NCBI RefSeq assembly: GCF_014652535.1
Contig: NZ_BMYZ01000001.1
Coordinates: 558,001-622,000, forward strand
Source: Cellvibrio zantedeschiae
GTDB lineage: Bacteria; Pseudomonadota; Gammaproteobacteria; Pseudomonadales; Cellvibrionaceae
DNA: 64,000 nt
Direction of reading: 5' to 3'
Below, piece by piece: positions 44,696 to 53,940 of the stretch. The notes under the pieces were generated by a model that did no database searches, was not told where the DNA came from, and saw only the letters and a list, made by a program, of their open reading frames with translations. Made by a program: the position numbers and the translations under genes. The stretch's first letter is position 1, and the number at the start of each line of letters is the position of its first letter.

Positions 44696-46426
44696 TTAGT
44701 GATACTGCTTGAATAGCAGTAGAACAATGATCGCAAAAAGAATAAAAGATACGCTTTTCCAAAATAGGGCAGGGTTGCGTTCTATGAGTGGTGGCCGCGT
44801 TCGGTTTAAAAAAGCTTGGGTAGGGCGGCGCAAATCAGTCGTGAATTCGGATAATTCTTGATAGCGTTTGTAAGGGTTTGGATTAACAGCTTTTTTAAGT
44901 ACATCGTCTATCCACACCGGAATTTCCCGTTCATCGTCAAGCACTGATCTATAAACTAAGCGGTTTTGTGCCGCGCGGGTTTTTGCCTGCGCTACTTGCG
45001 CGCCATAAGGTAAATGTCCGCTTAGCATTTGGTAGGTAATTACGCCGAGTGAAAAAATATCGGAGGCTACACTTCCATTTTCACCTAAAAAATATTCGGG
45101 CGCGCTGTATTGCGCTGTTCCTAATAAGTTGTGTTGTTCGGTATTGGTGGCTATTTCCCTGATTCCCGCAACGCGAGTTGAACCGAAATCAATAATTTTT
45201 ACGGTGCCGGTATGATCAATCATAATATTTTCTGGCCGTAAATCCTGATGCAACATTTCCTTGCGGTGGAATGCCAACAAACCTTTTGCAATTTGTTCCA
45301 CTATGCCGCGTACCGTTTCCAAATCCGGTTTTGGGTTGTCGATTAACCACTGCGTAAGAGTTTGACCTTCAATATATTCAGTGACAATATAAATAAAATT
45401 TCGTTTGCGTGTTTGCTTGCAAGGCTTAAGTACGTGCGCGCTGTTAATACGCCGTGCAATCCACTCTTCCATTAAAAAACGTTCCAGGTAAGCGTTATCT
45501 GAGCGCAAATCAATGGAAGGTGTTTTTATAATAACTTGTTCGTTGGTTTCAGTATCAACCGCCAAATAAACATGGCTGCGACTGGTGGCGTGAACTTCGC
45601 GAATAATTTGGTAGCCATCAAACGTGCTTCTTGGTTCCAGAATAGGTGGGAAGGGTAAATCACTTAGCTGATCATAAATTTCATTGGCATCTGTGGTGGC
45701 GAGTTCATCCAGTCGCACAATTTGGATTGTCAGGTTATCTGTACTTCCATTTGCATAAGCTTCAGACACAATTTCTTTTGCGGCGTGGTTTAAATCATGC
45801 TGGTTTGAAAATATGCAATTGATAATAAATTCACTGGTAGCAAATTCGTAAACACCGTCGGTTGCCAGAATAAAAATATCGCCACGCTCTATGGCAATAG
45901 CTTGATAATCAATGTCCAGTTGCGGATGAATTCCCAGTGCGCGACTGAGGTAGTGTTCATGTTCTGTAACCCAATGGCGATGATCCTGGGTTAACTGCTC
46001 CATTTGTTTTGCGCGTAGGCGGTAAATTCGTGAATCGCCCACATGCAGAATATGTGCGGTGGTGGATTTAATAATCAGTGCACTAAGCGTGCAAACATAA
46101 CCGCGATCTTTGTCGTATCTGTATTGGCTTTGTTGGGTTAGATTATGTAGCCAGGAATTGGTTGCGCGGATAACTTGTAAAGCGGAGTTTCGTACGGAGT
46201 TTGCTTCAGAGGTACAGAAATAATCTTCTAAAAAAGTTTTAACAGCGGTTTCGCTGGCGATTTGGCTAACATTACTGCTACTTATTCCGTCGGCAAGTGC
46301 GACGGCTACGCCTTTTAAACTGAGGTGAGGTTCTTTGGGAATGGCGACACCAAAAAAATCCTGATTAACTTCTTTGCGGCCCTTATCAGAGCATTGCCCT
46401 ATAGCGAGGTTTAGTTGACTTGACAT
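44696..46426 (-). CDS. Fused PP2C-type phosphatase and Ser/Thr kinase, C-terminal membrane anchor
   Basis: 576 aa. The PP2C phosphatase domain (about 1-240) has the metal Asp in VALADGISSSNVS, HVGDSRIYRL and ILATDGVYEF. The Hanks-type kinase domain (about 265-535) has VIIKTPS with the ATP Lys, MLHQDLRPENIMI as catalytic loop and IIDFGSTR. The catalytic Asp is kept but HRD is HQD (non-RD type) and the loop Lys is Arg. A single C-terminal helix (VSFILFAIIVLLLF) anchors it to the membrane. It lies downstream of nirC, where homologues of this fusion occur in nitrate/nitrite assimilation clusters. Confidence 0.9.
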   Translation of the reverse strand: MSSQLNLAIGQCSDKGRKEVNQDFFGVAIPKEPHLSLKGVAVALADGISSSNVSQIASETAVKTFLEDYFCTSEANSVRNSALQVIRATNSWLHNLTQQSQYRYDKDRGYVCTLSALIIKSTTAHILHVGDSRIYRLRAKQMEQLTQDHRHWVTEHEHYLSRALGIHPQLDIDYQAIAIERGDIFILATDGVYEFATSEFIINCIFSNQHDLNHAAKEIVSEAYANGSTDNLTIQIVRLDELATTDANEIYDQLSDLPFPPILEPRSTFDGYQIIREVHATSRSHVYLAVDTETNEQVIIKTPSIDLRSDNAYLERFLMEEWIARRINSAHVLKPCKQTRKRNFIYIVTEYIEGQTLTQWLIDNPKPDLETVRGIVEQIAKGLLAFHRKEMLHQDLRPENIMIDHTGTVKIIDFGSTRVAGIREIATNTEQHNLLGTAQYSAPEYFLGENGSVASDIFSLGVITYQMLSGHLPYGAQVAQAKTRAAQNRLVYRSVLDDEREIPVWIDDVLKKAVNPNPYKRYQELSEFTTDLRRPTQAFLNRTRPPLIERNPALFWKSVSFILFAIIVLLLFKQYH

Positions 46427-46562
46427 AGCTTCAGCAATTCACCTCATTATGAGAACTTTATTTTATTTTTTATCGCTTTTTTCGGCTGCTATTTTGAATA
46501 ATTATTGTCTTTATAAAGGCTTTAGCACGTTTCGTTGGTGCTAAAGCCTTTGGTTGCAATTA

Positions 46563-47372
46563 TTAGGCGTTGCGCTTTGGTGCAGTTCTTACGTGTGTAC
46601 TGTAAAGGGTTAAGCCAGTAAATGCCAAGCCGCCCACCAAATTACCCAAAGCAGTTGGAATTTCGTTCCAGATAAAATAATCAGCGATTGAGAAGTTACC
46701 GCCCATGATCAAACCGAATGGGAACAAAAACATATTTACAACGGAGTGTTCAAAGCCCATAAAGAAGAACAAGAAAATTGGCATCCACATGGCGATTACT
46801 TTACCGCTTACGGTAGTAGAAATCATCGCGCCTACAACGCCTAAAGATACCATCCAGTTACACAACATGCCGCGAATAAAAATCGTCATCCAGCCATCAA
46901 AACCGTATTTTGCGTAACCCACGGTACGTGCTTCACCAATGCCAGCTACTTTAGTGCCTACTGCGCCTGCGTCTGCATTGAATCCGTAAGTGAAAATGTA
47001 GGCCATCATAAAGGCAACCGTTAAGGCGCCCATAAAGTTACCCAAAAACACCAAGCCCCAGTTACGCAAAACGCCAGTCACAGTTACACCGGGGCGTTTG
47101 TCGAGCAAAGCGAGGGGGGTCAATACGAACACGCCGGTCAACAAATCAAAACCCATTAAATAGAGCATGCAGAAGCCGACGGGGAACAAAATGGCTCCCG
47201 CTAAAAAGCTACCGGTTTGCACGGCGATAGTTACCGCGAATACCGCAGCCAAAGCCAAAATCGCTCCTGCCATGTAGGCGCGAATAAGCGTATCGCGGGT
47301 GGACATAAATATTTTGGACTCGCCTGAATCCACCATTTTTGTTGCAAATTCTGAGGGGACTAAATAAGACAT
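46563..47372 (-). CDS. nirC: Formate/nitrite transporter (FNT), NirC-like
   Basis: 269 aa, six transmembrane helices in the aquaporin-like FNT fold. FNT signatures are VFLGNFMGALTVAFMMAYIF and MWMPIFLFFFMGFEHSVVNMFLFPFG, the second including the conserved channel His in GFEHSV. It moves nitrite or formate across the inner membrane. The sigma-54-type promoter upstream and the kinase/phosphatase gene downstream favour nitrite in nitrogen assimilation. The N-terminus is soluble (about 25 residues). Confidence 0.85.
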   Translation of the reverse strand: MSYLVPSEFATKMVDSGESKIFMSTRDTLIRAYMAGAILALAAVFAVTIAVQTGSFLAGAILFPVGFCMLYLMGFDLLTGVFVLTPLALLDKRPGVTVTGVLRNWGLVFLGNFMGALTVAFMMAYIFTYGFNADAGAVGTKVAGIGEARTVGYAKYGFDGWMTIFIRGMLCNWMVSLGVVGAMISTTVSGKVIAMWMPIFLFFFMGFEHSVVNMFLFPFGLIMGGNFSIADYFIWNEIPTALGNLVGGLAFTGLTLYSTHVRTAPKRNA

Positions 47373-47440
47373 AGTAATTTCTCGTTGCTTGATTATTGGA
47401 ATGCTACTGTCAGGAAAAACTTGCTTTGCAATGGGTTATA

Positions 47441-47454
47441 GCAACCCTCGTGCC
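47441..47454 (-). promoter_or_regulatory. Sigma-54 (-24/-12) promoter upstream of nirC
   Basis: Minus strand GGCACGAGGGTTGC: GG at -24 and GC at -12 with the exact 12-bp spacing, matching TGGCACG-N4-TTGCT except the first T. Transcription would start near 47430, about 58 nt before the nirC start. The 467-bp gap 47373-47839 between nirC and gltX shows no plausible gene and must also hold the gltX promoter. Confidence 0.65.
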
Positions 47455-47839
47455 TGAATAAGTAGGTGCTGAGAATTCGTTGTTAATTCAGGGAATCGAT
47501 GCGTGTTTGTTCTGTTTTTTGATGCTAAAAGCCAGTATTTGTTATTTTTTGGTGCATGACAAAGTTAGGTTGAATCAATATGACAACAATGGGTGCATTA
47601 ACAAGGTTTCAAATTGAGGCAAAAATTCGCGGCCTTGGCTTTGTGTGCACCAGTATGGTGAAAATCGATTTAAGTGATTTGGGAGGGATAGGTGAGCAAG
47701 GTGTAGGTTTTGCTGTCCTTCGTAGATGTAAAACGTAGTGGATGCAGGGCCGCATCGTGCCCAAAAGCGATCTTTCCCGCGTATAATGCCCGCCATTTCC
47801 TGTTCCCTCTTTTCAAATTTGCAGCAAAAAGGCCATTCC

Positions 47840-49360
47840 ATGTCTGAAGTTCGTACCCGTATTGCCCCTTCACCCACTGGCGATCCGCACGTAGGCACCG
47901 CTTACATTGCACTTTTCAACCTCTGCTTTGCCCGCCAGCATGGTGGCAAGTTCCTGTTGCGTATTGAGGATACTGACCAAACCCGCAGCACGCCGGAATC
48001 AGAACAGGCGATTTTGGACAGCTTGCGCTGGTTGGGTTTGGAGTGGGATGAAGGCCCGGATGTAGGTGGCCCGCACGGTCCTTATCGCCAAAGCGAGCGT
48101 ATGGATATGTACGGCAAATACGCCATGGAGTTGGTGGAAAAAGGCCATGCTTTTTATTGCTTTGCTACCTCGGAAGAGTTGGACGAAATGCGCCGCGAGC
48201 AAATCGCCAAGGGCCAAACGCCGCAATACGACGGTCGCGGTTTAAAGTTGTCTGCTGAAGAAGTGCAAGCAAAACTCAACGCGGGCGAGCCTTATGTAAT
48301 CCGCATGAAATTGCCGACCGAAGGCGTGTGCGAAATTGATGACATGCTGCGCGGCAAAATTGAAATTGAATGGTCGCAGGTGGACATGCAAGTTCTGTTA
48401 AAAGCAGACGGTATGCCGACTTACCATTTGGCTAACGTGGTTGATGATCATTTAATGAAAATTACTCACGTAATTCGCGGTGAAGAATGGATCAACTCTG
48501 CACCCAAGCATCTTAAACTTTACGAATATTTTGGCTGGCAAGCACCTGTGCTGTGTCATTTGCCATTGCTGCGCAACCCGGATAAATCCAAACTCAGTAA
48601 GCGCAAAAACCCAACGAGTATTCTCTACTACAAACGCATGGGTTATTTGCCAGAGGCTATGTTGAATTACCTCGGCCGTATGGGTTGGTCAATGCCAGAT
48701 GAGCGCGAAAAATTCACGCTGCAAGAAATGCAGGCGCATTTTGATTTGAAGCGCGTGTCTTTAGGTGGCCCGATTTTCGATGTAGAAAAGCTCAGCTGGT
48801 TAAACAGCTTGTGGATTCGCGAAAACTTTACCATCGAACAACTTGCCGAGCGCATTCATAATTGGGCGTTTAACAAAGAGACTTTGTTGCAAGCCTTGCC
48901 GCACGCGCAATCGCGCATGAACACCTTGAGCGATTTCGCACCCCTGGCGAGCTTTTTGGTGTCGGGCATGTTGAATATCAACGAAGCCAGCTTTGCCGGT
49001 AATAAGCTCGATATTGAAAAGCAAAAGGAATATTTGCAGTTCGCGCTTTGGCGTATGGAAGCTTTACGCTTCTGGGATCGCGATAACATTTTCAATGAAT
49101 TGAAGCTGCTTGCTGATCAAATGGGTATCAAACTTAAAGATGCGCTTGCGCCAATTTTTGTTGCTATTGCAGGTACCACTGCGTCTTTCTCGGTTGTGGA
49201 TTCCATGCAAATTATTGGCCCTGACATGAGCCGCGCACGTTTGCGTCACGCGGTAAATGCCTTGGGTGGTTTCGGTAAGAACAAGCAAAAAGAGTTGGAC
49301 AAGATTTATGCCCAATTAGGTAAAGAGCAAGATGAAACTGCCGAAGCTCCGCAAGAGTAA
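47840..49360 (+). CDS. gltX: Glutamyl-tRNA synthetase
   Basis: 506 aa from the ATG at 47840; the open frame runs 34 codons further upstream without similarity. Class I synthetase, motifs [22 protein letters not shown] (HIGH) at residues 6-27 and [12 protein letters not shown] (KMSKS type) near 253. [15 protein letters not shown] and [12 protein letters not shown] are also family-typical. It charges tRNA-Glu. Single gene, ended by a strong bidirectional terminator. Confidence 0.97.
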   Translation: MSEVRTRIAPSPTGDPHVGTAYIALFNLCFARQHGGKFLLRIEDTDQTRSTPESEQAILDSLRWLGLEWDEGPDVGGPHGPYRQSERMDMYGKYAMELVEKGHAFYCFATSEELDEMRREQIAKGQTPQYDGRGLKLSAEEVQAKLNAGEPYVIRMKLPTEGVCEIDDMLRGKIEIEWSQVDMQVLLKADGMPTYHLANVVDDHLMKITHVIRGEEWINSAPKHLKLYEYFGWQAPVLCHLPLLRNPDKSKLSKRKNPTSILYYKRMGYLPEAMLNYLGRMGWSMPDEREKFTLQEMQAHFDLKRVSLGGPIFDVEKLSWLNSLWIRENFTIEQLAERIHNWAFNKETLLQALPHAQSRMNTLSDFAPLASFLVSGMLNINEASFAGNKLDIEKQKEYLQFALWRMEALRFWDRDNIFNELKLLADQMGIKLKDALAPIFVAIAGTTASFSVVDSMQIIGPDMSRARLRHAVNALGGFGKNKQKELDKIYAQLGKEQDETAEAPQE

Positions 49361-49387
49361 ATCTATAGAAAGGCTGTAATGAAAGTT

Positions 49388-49418
49388 AAAAAGGCGACTC
49401 GCTATGAGTCGCCTTTTT
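49388..49418. terminator. Bidirectional intrinsic terminator between gltX and the amidohydrolase gene
   Basis: Stem AAAAAGGCGACTC, 5-nt loop, GAGTCGCCTTTTT with T and A runs outside: a 13-bp perfect inverted repeat between convergent genes. Confidence 0.92.
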
Positions 49419-49420
49419 TA

Positions 49421-50920
49421 TTATTTACTTTTTAGTGCCGATAAGTCTTCGCGTTTAATGGCTTTACCTTTTAAGATGACATATTTTATCGAATCATAAG
49501 CCGTTACGTCTTCCAAAGGATTTTTGCCAAGCAACAACAAATTGGCCACTTTGTTTTTTGCAACGCTACCAATCTCATTTTCCAATCCTATTCTCTGCGC
49601 ATTACCAATCGTCATGGCTTTAAATAAATCGACGAGTGGAATTCCCATATCGATCCAGCGATCCATTTCTTTTCGTCCGTTAAATCCTGGGAATTGTGTA
49701 TAAATAGGTCCGCTCGGCGTATCGGTACCGAACACCAACAAAGTTTTTTGTTGTGTGTGGATTAATTGTGTAAGCAGTTTTGTGCGTTCCAACAAAGGCG
49801 CATAAACGTCTTTCACTTTTTTGTATTCTTGCTCGGGAATCTGTGTGGTTGCATCTTTAACATGTGCACCTATTTCGCGATTCATCCATTGCCCGTCATC
49901 TGATTGATACCAGTTTAACAATGCGGTTGGCATAACGTGCTTAAGATAAGGTTGCTGAAAAAATGTAGGGTTAAATAATTCCTGCTCCCCATAAATCACT
50001 TGCACTGTTGGTTGTATTGCGATCCCGGCTTTAACTAATCGGTGAGCAATTTGCGGCAATTCTTTGTTGGTATTGGCATCGCCATTCCACATGCCATGTA
50101 CAAGCATATCAACGCCCGTTTTCAGCGCGAACTCATAAGACCATTGCGAGTTGCCGTGTAAAAAAACCGGTAAGTTTTGGTTGTGAGCAGCCGTAACTAG
50201 CTCGCGCACAATAGCTTCACTGGGAACCGGTAAATTGCGTTGCGCGCCAAACCCTTTTTCATAAAACGCTTTTATGCAGCGTGCGCCTTCGCTTTTTGCA
50301 GCTGCAACAAGTTTGAGCGGTGTGTGTTCGTCGGCATCAACAAGAGTTGCCTCATTGTGCGAATGTTTATCGTGAAGGTAATGTCGGCTTACCACAGGAG
50401 CATCCTGGACTTCCTTTGGCAGAAGCGCAGCGGGGTAGCCTTGCGGGACAAATACTGGCGAGCAAAAGTAAGCTTGTGGAGCAAGCTGCTGGCTGTTCCA
50501 TTGGTCAATAAACTGCTTATCGTTAATTAAGTCCAGCAAAGTTGTGAAGCCTGCATAGAGGTAACTTTTAGGAATTTGCGCTGCCGCTTCCTGGTAAAGC
50601 TTGGAAGTCGCACGTTCATTTTCCGGCACCATAAGGCCAGGTACATCGCGTAAATGAACGTGGCTATCAATCAGGCCGGGTATTAAGTATTGGCCTTCAC
50701 CCTCAATTACCTGCTCCGCTTTAAATTCTTGTGTGCCTATGGCGCGAATACGATCTTGCTCAATCAATAGGTTGAGCCGTTGTTTACTTGCTTTGGCATC
50801 CGCCGTAACAATGTGCACATTGCGAATTAACAGGCTGCCCTTGGCGGGCTCGTCGGCTTTTGCGCCTGCAGCCGCCATGACAATAAAGGAGAAGGGGATT
50901 AAAAGGTGTTTAAATTTCAT
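49421..50920 (-). CDS. Exported amidohydrolase-family protein
   Basis: 499 aa. A signal peptide (MKFKHLLIPFSFIVMAAAGAKADE) directs it out of the cytoplasm. The metal motif LIPGLIDSHVHLRD (HxH) lies near residues 83-96, and LPVFLHGNSQWSYEFALKTGVDMLVHG and LLVFGTDTPSGP supply later metal-ligand His and Asp. The family covers imidazolonepropionase/prolidase-like hydrolases; this one is close to periplasmic Xaa-Pro/peptidase-like members, but the substrate is not determinable. The divergent membrane AraC regulator is its likely controller. Confidence 0.82.
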   Translation of the reverse strand: MKFKHLLIPFSFIVMAAAGAKADEPAKGSLLIRNVHIVTADAKASKQRLNLLIEQDRIRAIGTQEFKAEQVIEGEGQYLIPGLIDSHVHLRDVPGLMVPENERATSKLYQEAAAQIPKSYLYAGFTTLLDLINDKQFIDQWNSQQLAPQAYFCSPVFVPQGYPAALLPKEVQDAPVVSRHYLHDKHSHNEATLVDADEHTPLKLVAAAKSEGARCIKAFYEKGFGAQRNLPVPSEAIVRELVTAAHNQNLPVFLHGNSQWSYEFALKTGVDMLVHGMWNGDANTNKELPQIAHRLVKAGIAIQPTVQVIYGEQELFNPTFFQQPYLKHVMPTALLNWYQSDDGQWMNREIGAHVKDATTQIPEQEYKKVKDVYAPLLERTKLLTQLIHTQQKTLLVFGTDTPSGPIYTQFPGFNGRKEMDRWIDMGIPLVDLFKAMTIGNAQRIGLENEIGSVAKNKVANLLLLGKNPLEDVTAYDSIKYVILKGKAIKREDLSALKSK

Positions 50921-51069
50921 AACTGGCTTCCTGACAAAATGAATGTGGAAGCCAGATTTTGTGAATAATTTAGTGCGCAGACGACCTCAAGCGCGATTGA
51001 GGACCTTAAAACCGCTAGAATCTGCTGAAATCGGTTTAAATTTACCCAAGGTGCCATTAAGGAATCCTA

Positions 51070-52110
51070 ATGCAACAAGGTATCGTCCATATCTATTTGT
51101 TCTCGGCGATTTTCTGCCTGTTGCTTGCGCTGAGCTTTTTGGTGTCTAAAAAGTTGCAAGTCATGCCTGCGCGCCTGTTGGGCCTTACCTATGTGCTTTG
51201 TACCCTACAGAGTTTTTTAGCGGTTTTAGTCTTTGGTGCGGGCTGGGAGTTTGCGGCTGTATTGCGCGCGAGCATTGCCATGATCCTGGGGCCAGCCAGC
51301 TATTTTTACTATTGCAGTTTGGTTGACGTTGATCGGACTTCTATTAATCGCTGGTGGTTGCATTTGCTTCCCGCTGTTTTGGTCTTTGTGCTTTGCTTTT
51401 TCCGCTCACCACTGGCAAACCTGGCAGAGCTTATGATCATTGCCAGCTTTGCGGTATATGTGGCTTTTACTTGCAGGCTATTAATAGGCGGAAGGCAACG
51501 CCTTCAACATCTCGCCCAATATGCAGACGCCGCCTACCGCTGGCTGGTCATACTTGCCGCGCTCATGGCCATTAACTTCATCATAGAAATCCTGGTGTAT
51601 TTGGAGCTGAGTACCGGCGTACCCATAACCCAATCCTGGGCGATAATGTTGGGAGCCGCGGTCTTCCTGCTTTTTCACATGGTCACATTACTGCTCGTTA
51701 TTACCCGTGCGCCCTTAATGGAGTGGATGCACGCACTGCAAGATTTACGGCTAAGCAAAGCCAAACCCATGAGCGACGCCGAAGCAAAAGACATTTTTAA
51801 TCGCTGGGAGCGGGTAGTCGTAGAGCGTGAGCTCTATAAAAAGGAAGGTGGTGTAACTCTGGAATACGCAGGCCGAATCCTGGTGATTCCCGCACGCCAA
51901 ATCTCCCAAGCCATCAACCGGGTTTATGGTGGCAGCTTCTCGCAATACCTTAACGATTGCCGCGTAAAGGCCGCGCAAACACTGTTGCGTAATAACCCCG
52001 ATATGCCCATCACCACCTTGATGCTCGAATCCGGTTTCAGCACCAAATCCAACTTCAACAAAGAGTTCCTGCGAGTGACAGGATTAAGCCCCAGTGAATA
52101 CCGCAAATAA
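51070..52110 (+). CDS. Membrane-bound AraC-type regulator (7-TM)
   Basis: 346 aa. Seven hydrophobic helices fill residues 1-220, followed by a C-terminal AraC HTH domain (about 250-346: LVIPARQISQAINRVYGGSFSQYLNDCRVKAAQTLLRNNPDMPITTLMLESGFSTKSNFNKEFLRVTGLSPSEYRK). This layout anchors a DNA-binding domain in the inner membrane so that an external or membrane signal is read directly. It is divergent from the periplasmic amidohydrolase gene, 149 bp apart. Confidence 0.87.
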   Translation: MQQGIVHIYLFSAIFCLLLALSFLVSKKLQVMPARLLGLTYVLCTLQSFLAVLVFGAGWEFAAVLRASIAMILGPASYFYYCSLVDVDRTSINRWWLHLLPAVLVFVLCFFRSPLANLAELMIIASFAVYVAFTCRLLIGGRQRLQHLAQYADAAYRWLVILAALMAINFIIEILVYLELSTGVPITQSWAIMLGAAVFLLFHMVTLLLVITRAPLMEWMHALQDLRLSKAKPMSDAEAKDIFNRWERVVVERELYKKEGGVTLEYAGRILVIPARQISQAINRVYGGSFSQYLNDCRVKAAQTLLRNNPDMPITTLMLESGFSTKSNFNKEFLRVTGLSPSEYRK

Positions 52111-52188
52111 ACTGAAACCACCGCGCAAGCCCAATAGTTAACCATTTGATTCGCCTGAGAAAACGCAAATAGCGGAAGGATCTTTTCC

Positions 52189-52217
52189 TTGACACTCCCC
52201 AAACCGCTGCATACAAT
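52189..52217 (+). promoter_or_regulatory. Sigma-70 promoter of tRNA-Ala
   Basis: Consensus -35 TTGACA (52189-52194), 17-bp spacer, -10 TACAAT (52212-52217), and a GC-rich discriminator GCGCCCCGC as expected for a stringently controlled stable RNA gene. The tRNA starts 35 nt after the -10. Confidence 0.9.
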
Positions 52218-52251
52218 GCGCCCCGCTTCAGGACGAAGCCCAAAGAATTTT

Positions 52252-52327
52252 GGGGCTATAGCTCAGCTGGGAGAGCGCAACACTGGCAGTGTTGAGGTCA
52301 GCGGTTCGATCCCGCTTAGCTCCACCA
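52252..52327 (+). tRNA. tRNA-Ala (anticodon GGC), CCA encoded
   Basis: 76 nt. Acceptor GGGGCTA pairs with TAGCTCC, then A-CCA. Anticodon stem CAACA/TGTTG, loop CTGGCAG, anticodon GGC. D-arm GCTCAGCTGGGAGAGC and T-loop TTCGATC are canonical, and the sequence is nearly that of E. coli tRNA-Ala(GGC). The 3' end sequence is partly repeated downstream. Confidence 0.97.
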
Positions 52328-52337
52328 AATTAAAAAG

Positions 52338-52378
52338 AAAAACCCCGTATGCCGGAAGGCATACGGGGTTTTTCTTTT
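52338..52378 (+). terminator. Intrinsic terminator after tRNA-Ala
   Basis: 16-bp stem AAAAACCCCGTATGCC, GGAA loop, complement, then TCTTTTT. It lies 10 nt after the CCA. Confidence 0.93.
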
Positions 52379-52507
52379 TCAGCTTCGCTGGCTCTTAAGC
52401 GGGATCGTTCTTTAGCCGGTTCAAAAAACGGCAGGATAGCCGTTTTTCACAGCGAAGCTGCCCGAAGGGTGAGCGCCATGGATGGCGCGAATGCATCCCG
52501 CTTAGCT
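52379..52507. repeat. Structured repeat element with tRNA-Ala 3'-end copies (MITE/REP-like or att remnant)
   Basis: A run of nested palindromes: CAGCTTCGCTG (52380-52390) against CAGCGAAGCTG (52450-52460); TAAGCGGGAT (52396-52405) against ATCCCGCTTA (52495-52504); AAAAACGGC/GCCGTTTTT around 52427-52449; and GCGCCATGGATGGCGC (52473-52488). ATCCCGCTTAGCT (52495-52507) repeats 13 nt of the tRNA 3' part (52309-52321) in direct orientation; 52396-52407 repeats 12 nt of it inverted. Confidence 0.6.
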
Positions 52508-52680
52508 TTCATCAATTTAAATGAAAAGATCGCTTATAAAATAAGTAAGCATGAGGTTTAGATAGATATATCGTTTGATTGCGAGTAAATGTCATAATCG
52601 AAAGATATGTGTCGAGCCAGAGTAAAAAGGTCTCTTTTCTTAGGGACTGTCTATGTAAGCTTCATTCATGTGAGATTACT

Positions 52681-53937
52681 TTGCTAATAATTAACCCTAA
52701 AAGAATTAATGAGCCTGCTGACTTAAAATCCTTCTGGTATAACTATTATGCGGGCTACTCTCATACCTTTACAAAAAATGTGATTGAATCCAGTGGTCTG
52801 CGAGCAGACGGTGTAATTTTTGACCCATGGAATGGCGCTGGAACTACAACACTAATGGCTTCGGTCGCGGGATATTCATCTATTGGATTGGATTTGAATC
52901 CTGTGATGAAAATAATTGCGTCTGCAAAGCAGGCAACAAAAAGCGATGTAATAGCGCTGCAAAAGCAGTTGTCTAAGCTAACCTCAAAAATCAAATACAA
53001 GCAAAATGAAAATGATGCATTGTCTGTGTGGTTTAAGTCAGATGCAATCGCGAATATTAGAACAATAGAGAGCTTTATACTAAATCAGGCTAAATATTTT
53101 TCTACTGAGTCTAAAGTAGATTCATTAACCATATTGCAATGCTTGATGTATACAGCGTTATTTAATTGCATTAGAGAATTGTTGAAAAACTTTATTCCAT
53201 CTAATCCCACTTGGATTAAACGGCCCAAAAGTGAGGCTGAAAAAATATCTGTAGCGTGGAGCTCAATTAAAAATAGGTACAAAAATATTGTTTCTGATAT
53301 GGTTTTAGGTGTGGATGCTTCCAATCACACATGGAGCAGCGGATTGGCACAACTAGTTACAGGAACTTCATTAAATATACCTTTGCCCGATAATAGCGTA
53401 GATATGGTTTTAACGTCTCCCCCATACTGTACTCGTATAGATTATGGTGTAGCTACTCTTCCCGAGTTGGCATTGTTAGCTGAGGACGGAATTGGCGAGG
53501 TTGAGCAAATAAGGAGATCTTTGATGGGAACGACTACAGTTCCTAGAGAGATTGATTCACATTTGAACTTTTTTGGTGATACGTGTGATTATTTTTTGAA
53601 AAATGTTTATGGTCATGCTTCGAAAGCGTCAACTACTTATTATTATAAGAATTTGTATCAATACTTTGTTTCTTTAAAGAAATCCATAAGCGAGATATCT
53701 AGGGTTATAAAAAAAGACGCCAAGTTTATCTGTGTCGTTCAGGACTCATATTATAAAGACATTCATTGTAATCTTCCACGAATTATAGAAGATATGTCTT
53801 TAATGTACGGGCTTTTTGGTTTGGAAAAGATTGAATTCGAAAGCAAGAAGAATATGGGGAATTTAAATGTAAAATCAAAAGTATACAGAAAAAATAATAC
53901 TGCATTTGAAACTGTTTTGATTTTTAAGAAGGGATAA
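52681..53937 (+). CDS. DNA methyltransferase (N6-A/N4-C type), first gene of accessory cassette
   Basis: About 418 aa from the TTG at 52681, which has GTGAG upstream; no ATG is available and the frame is open from 52579, so the start is uncertain. The SAM-binding motif I is FDPWNGAGTT (residues 47-56) followed by GLDLNP. The catalytic motif IV is TSPPY (245-249), as in amino-methyltransferases of cytosine-N4/adenine-N6 type. A long helical insert (about 90-220) separates them and may recognise DNA. The gene is much more AT-rich than its flanks. It ends 3 nt before the DUF262 gene. Confidence 0.82.
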   Translation: MLIINPKRINEPADLKSFWYNYYAGYSHTFTKNVIESSGLRADGVIFDPWNGAGTTTLMASVAGYSSIGLDLNPVMKIIASAKQATKSDVIALQKQLSKLTSKIKYKQNENDALSVWFKSDAIANIRTIESFILNQAKYFSTESKVDSLTILQCLMYTALFNCIRELLKNFIPSNPTWIKRPKSEAEKISVAWSSIKNRYKNIVSDMVLGVDASNHTWSSGLAQLVTGTSLNIPLPDNSVDMVLTSPPYCTRIDYGVATLPELALLAEDGIGEVEQIRRSLMGTTTVPREIDSHLNFFGDTCDYFLKNVYGHASKASTTYYYKNLYQYFVSLKKSISEISRVIKKDAKFICVVQDSYYKDIHCNLPRIIEDMSLMYGLFGLEKIEFESKKNMGNLNVKSKVYRKNNTAFETVLIFKKG

Positions 53938-53940
53938 ATC

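Noticed and set aside
47575-47898. 107-codon minus ORF overlapping the gltX start
   Set aside because: It overlaps the conserved HIGH motif region of gltX antisense and has no family features.
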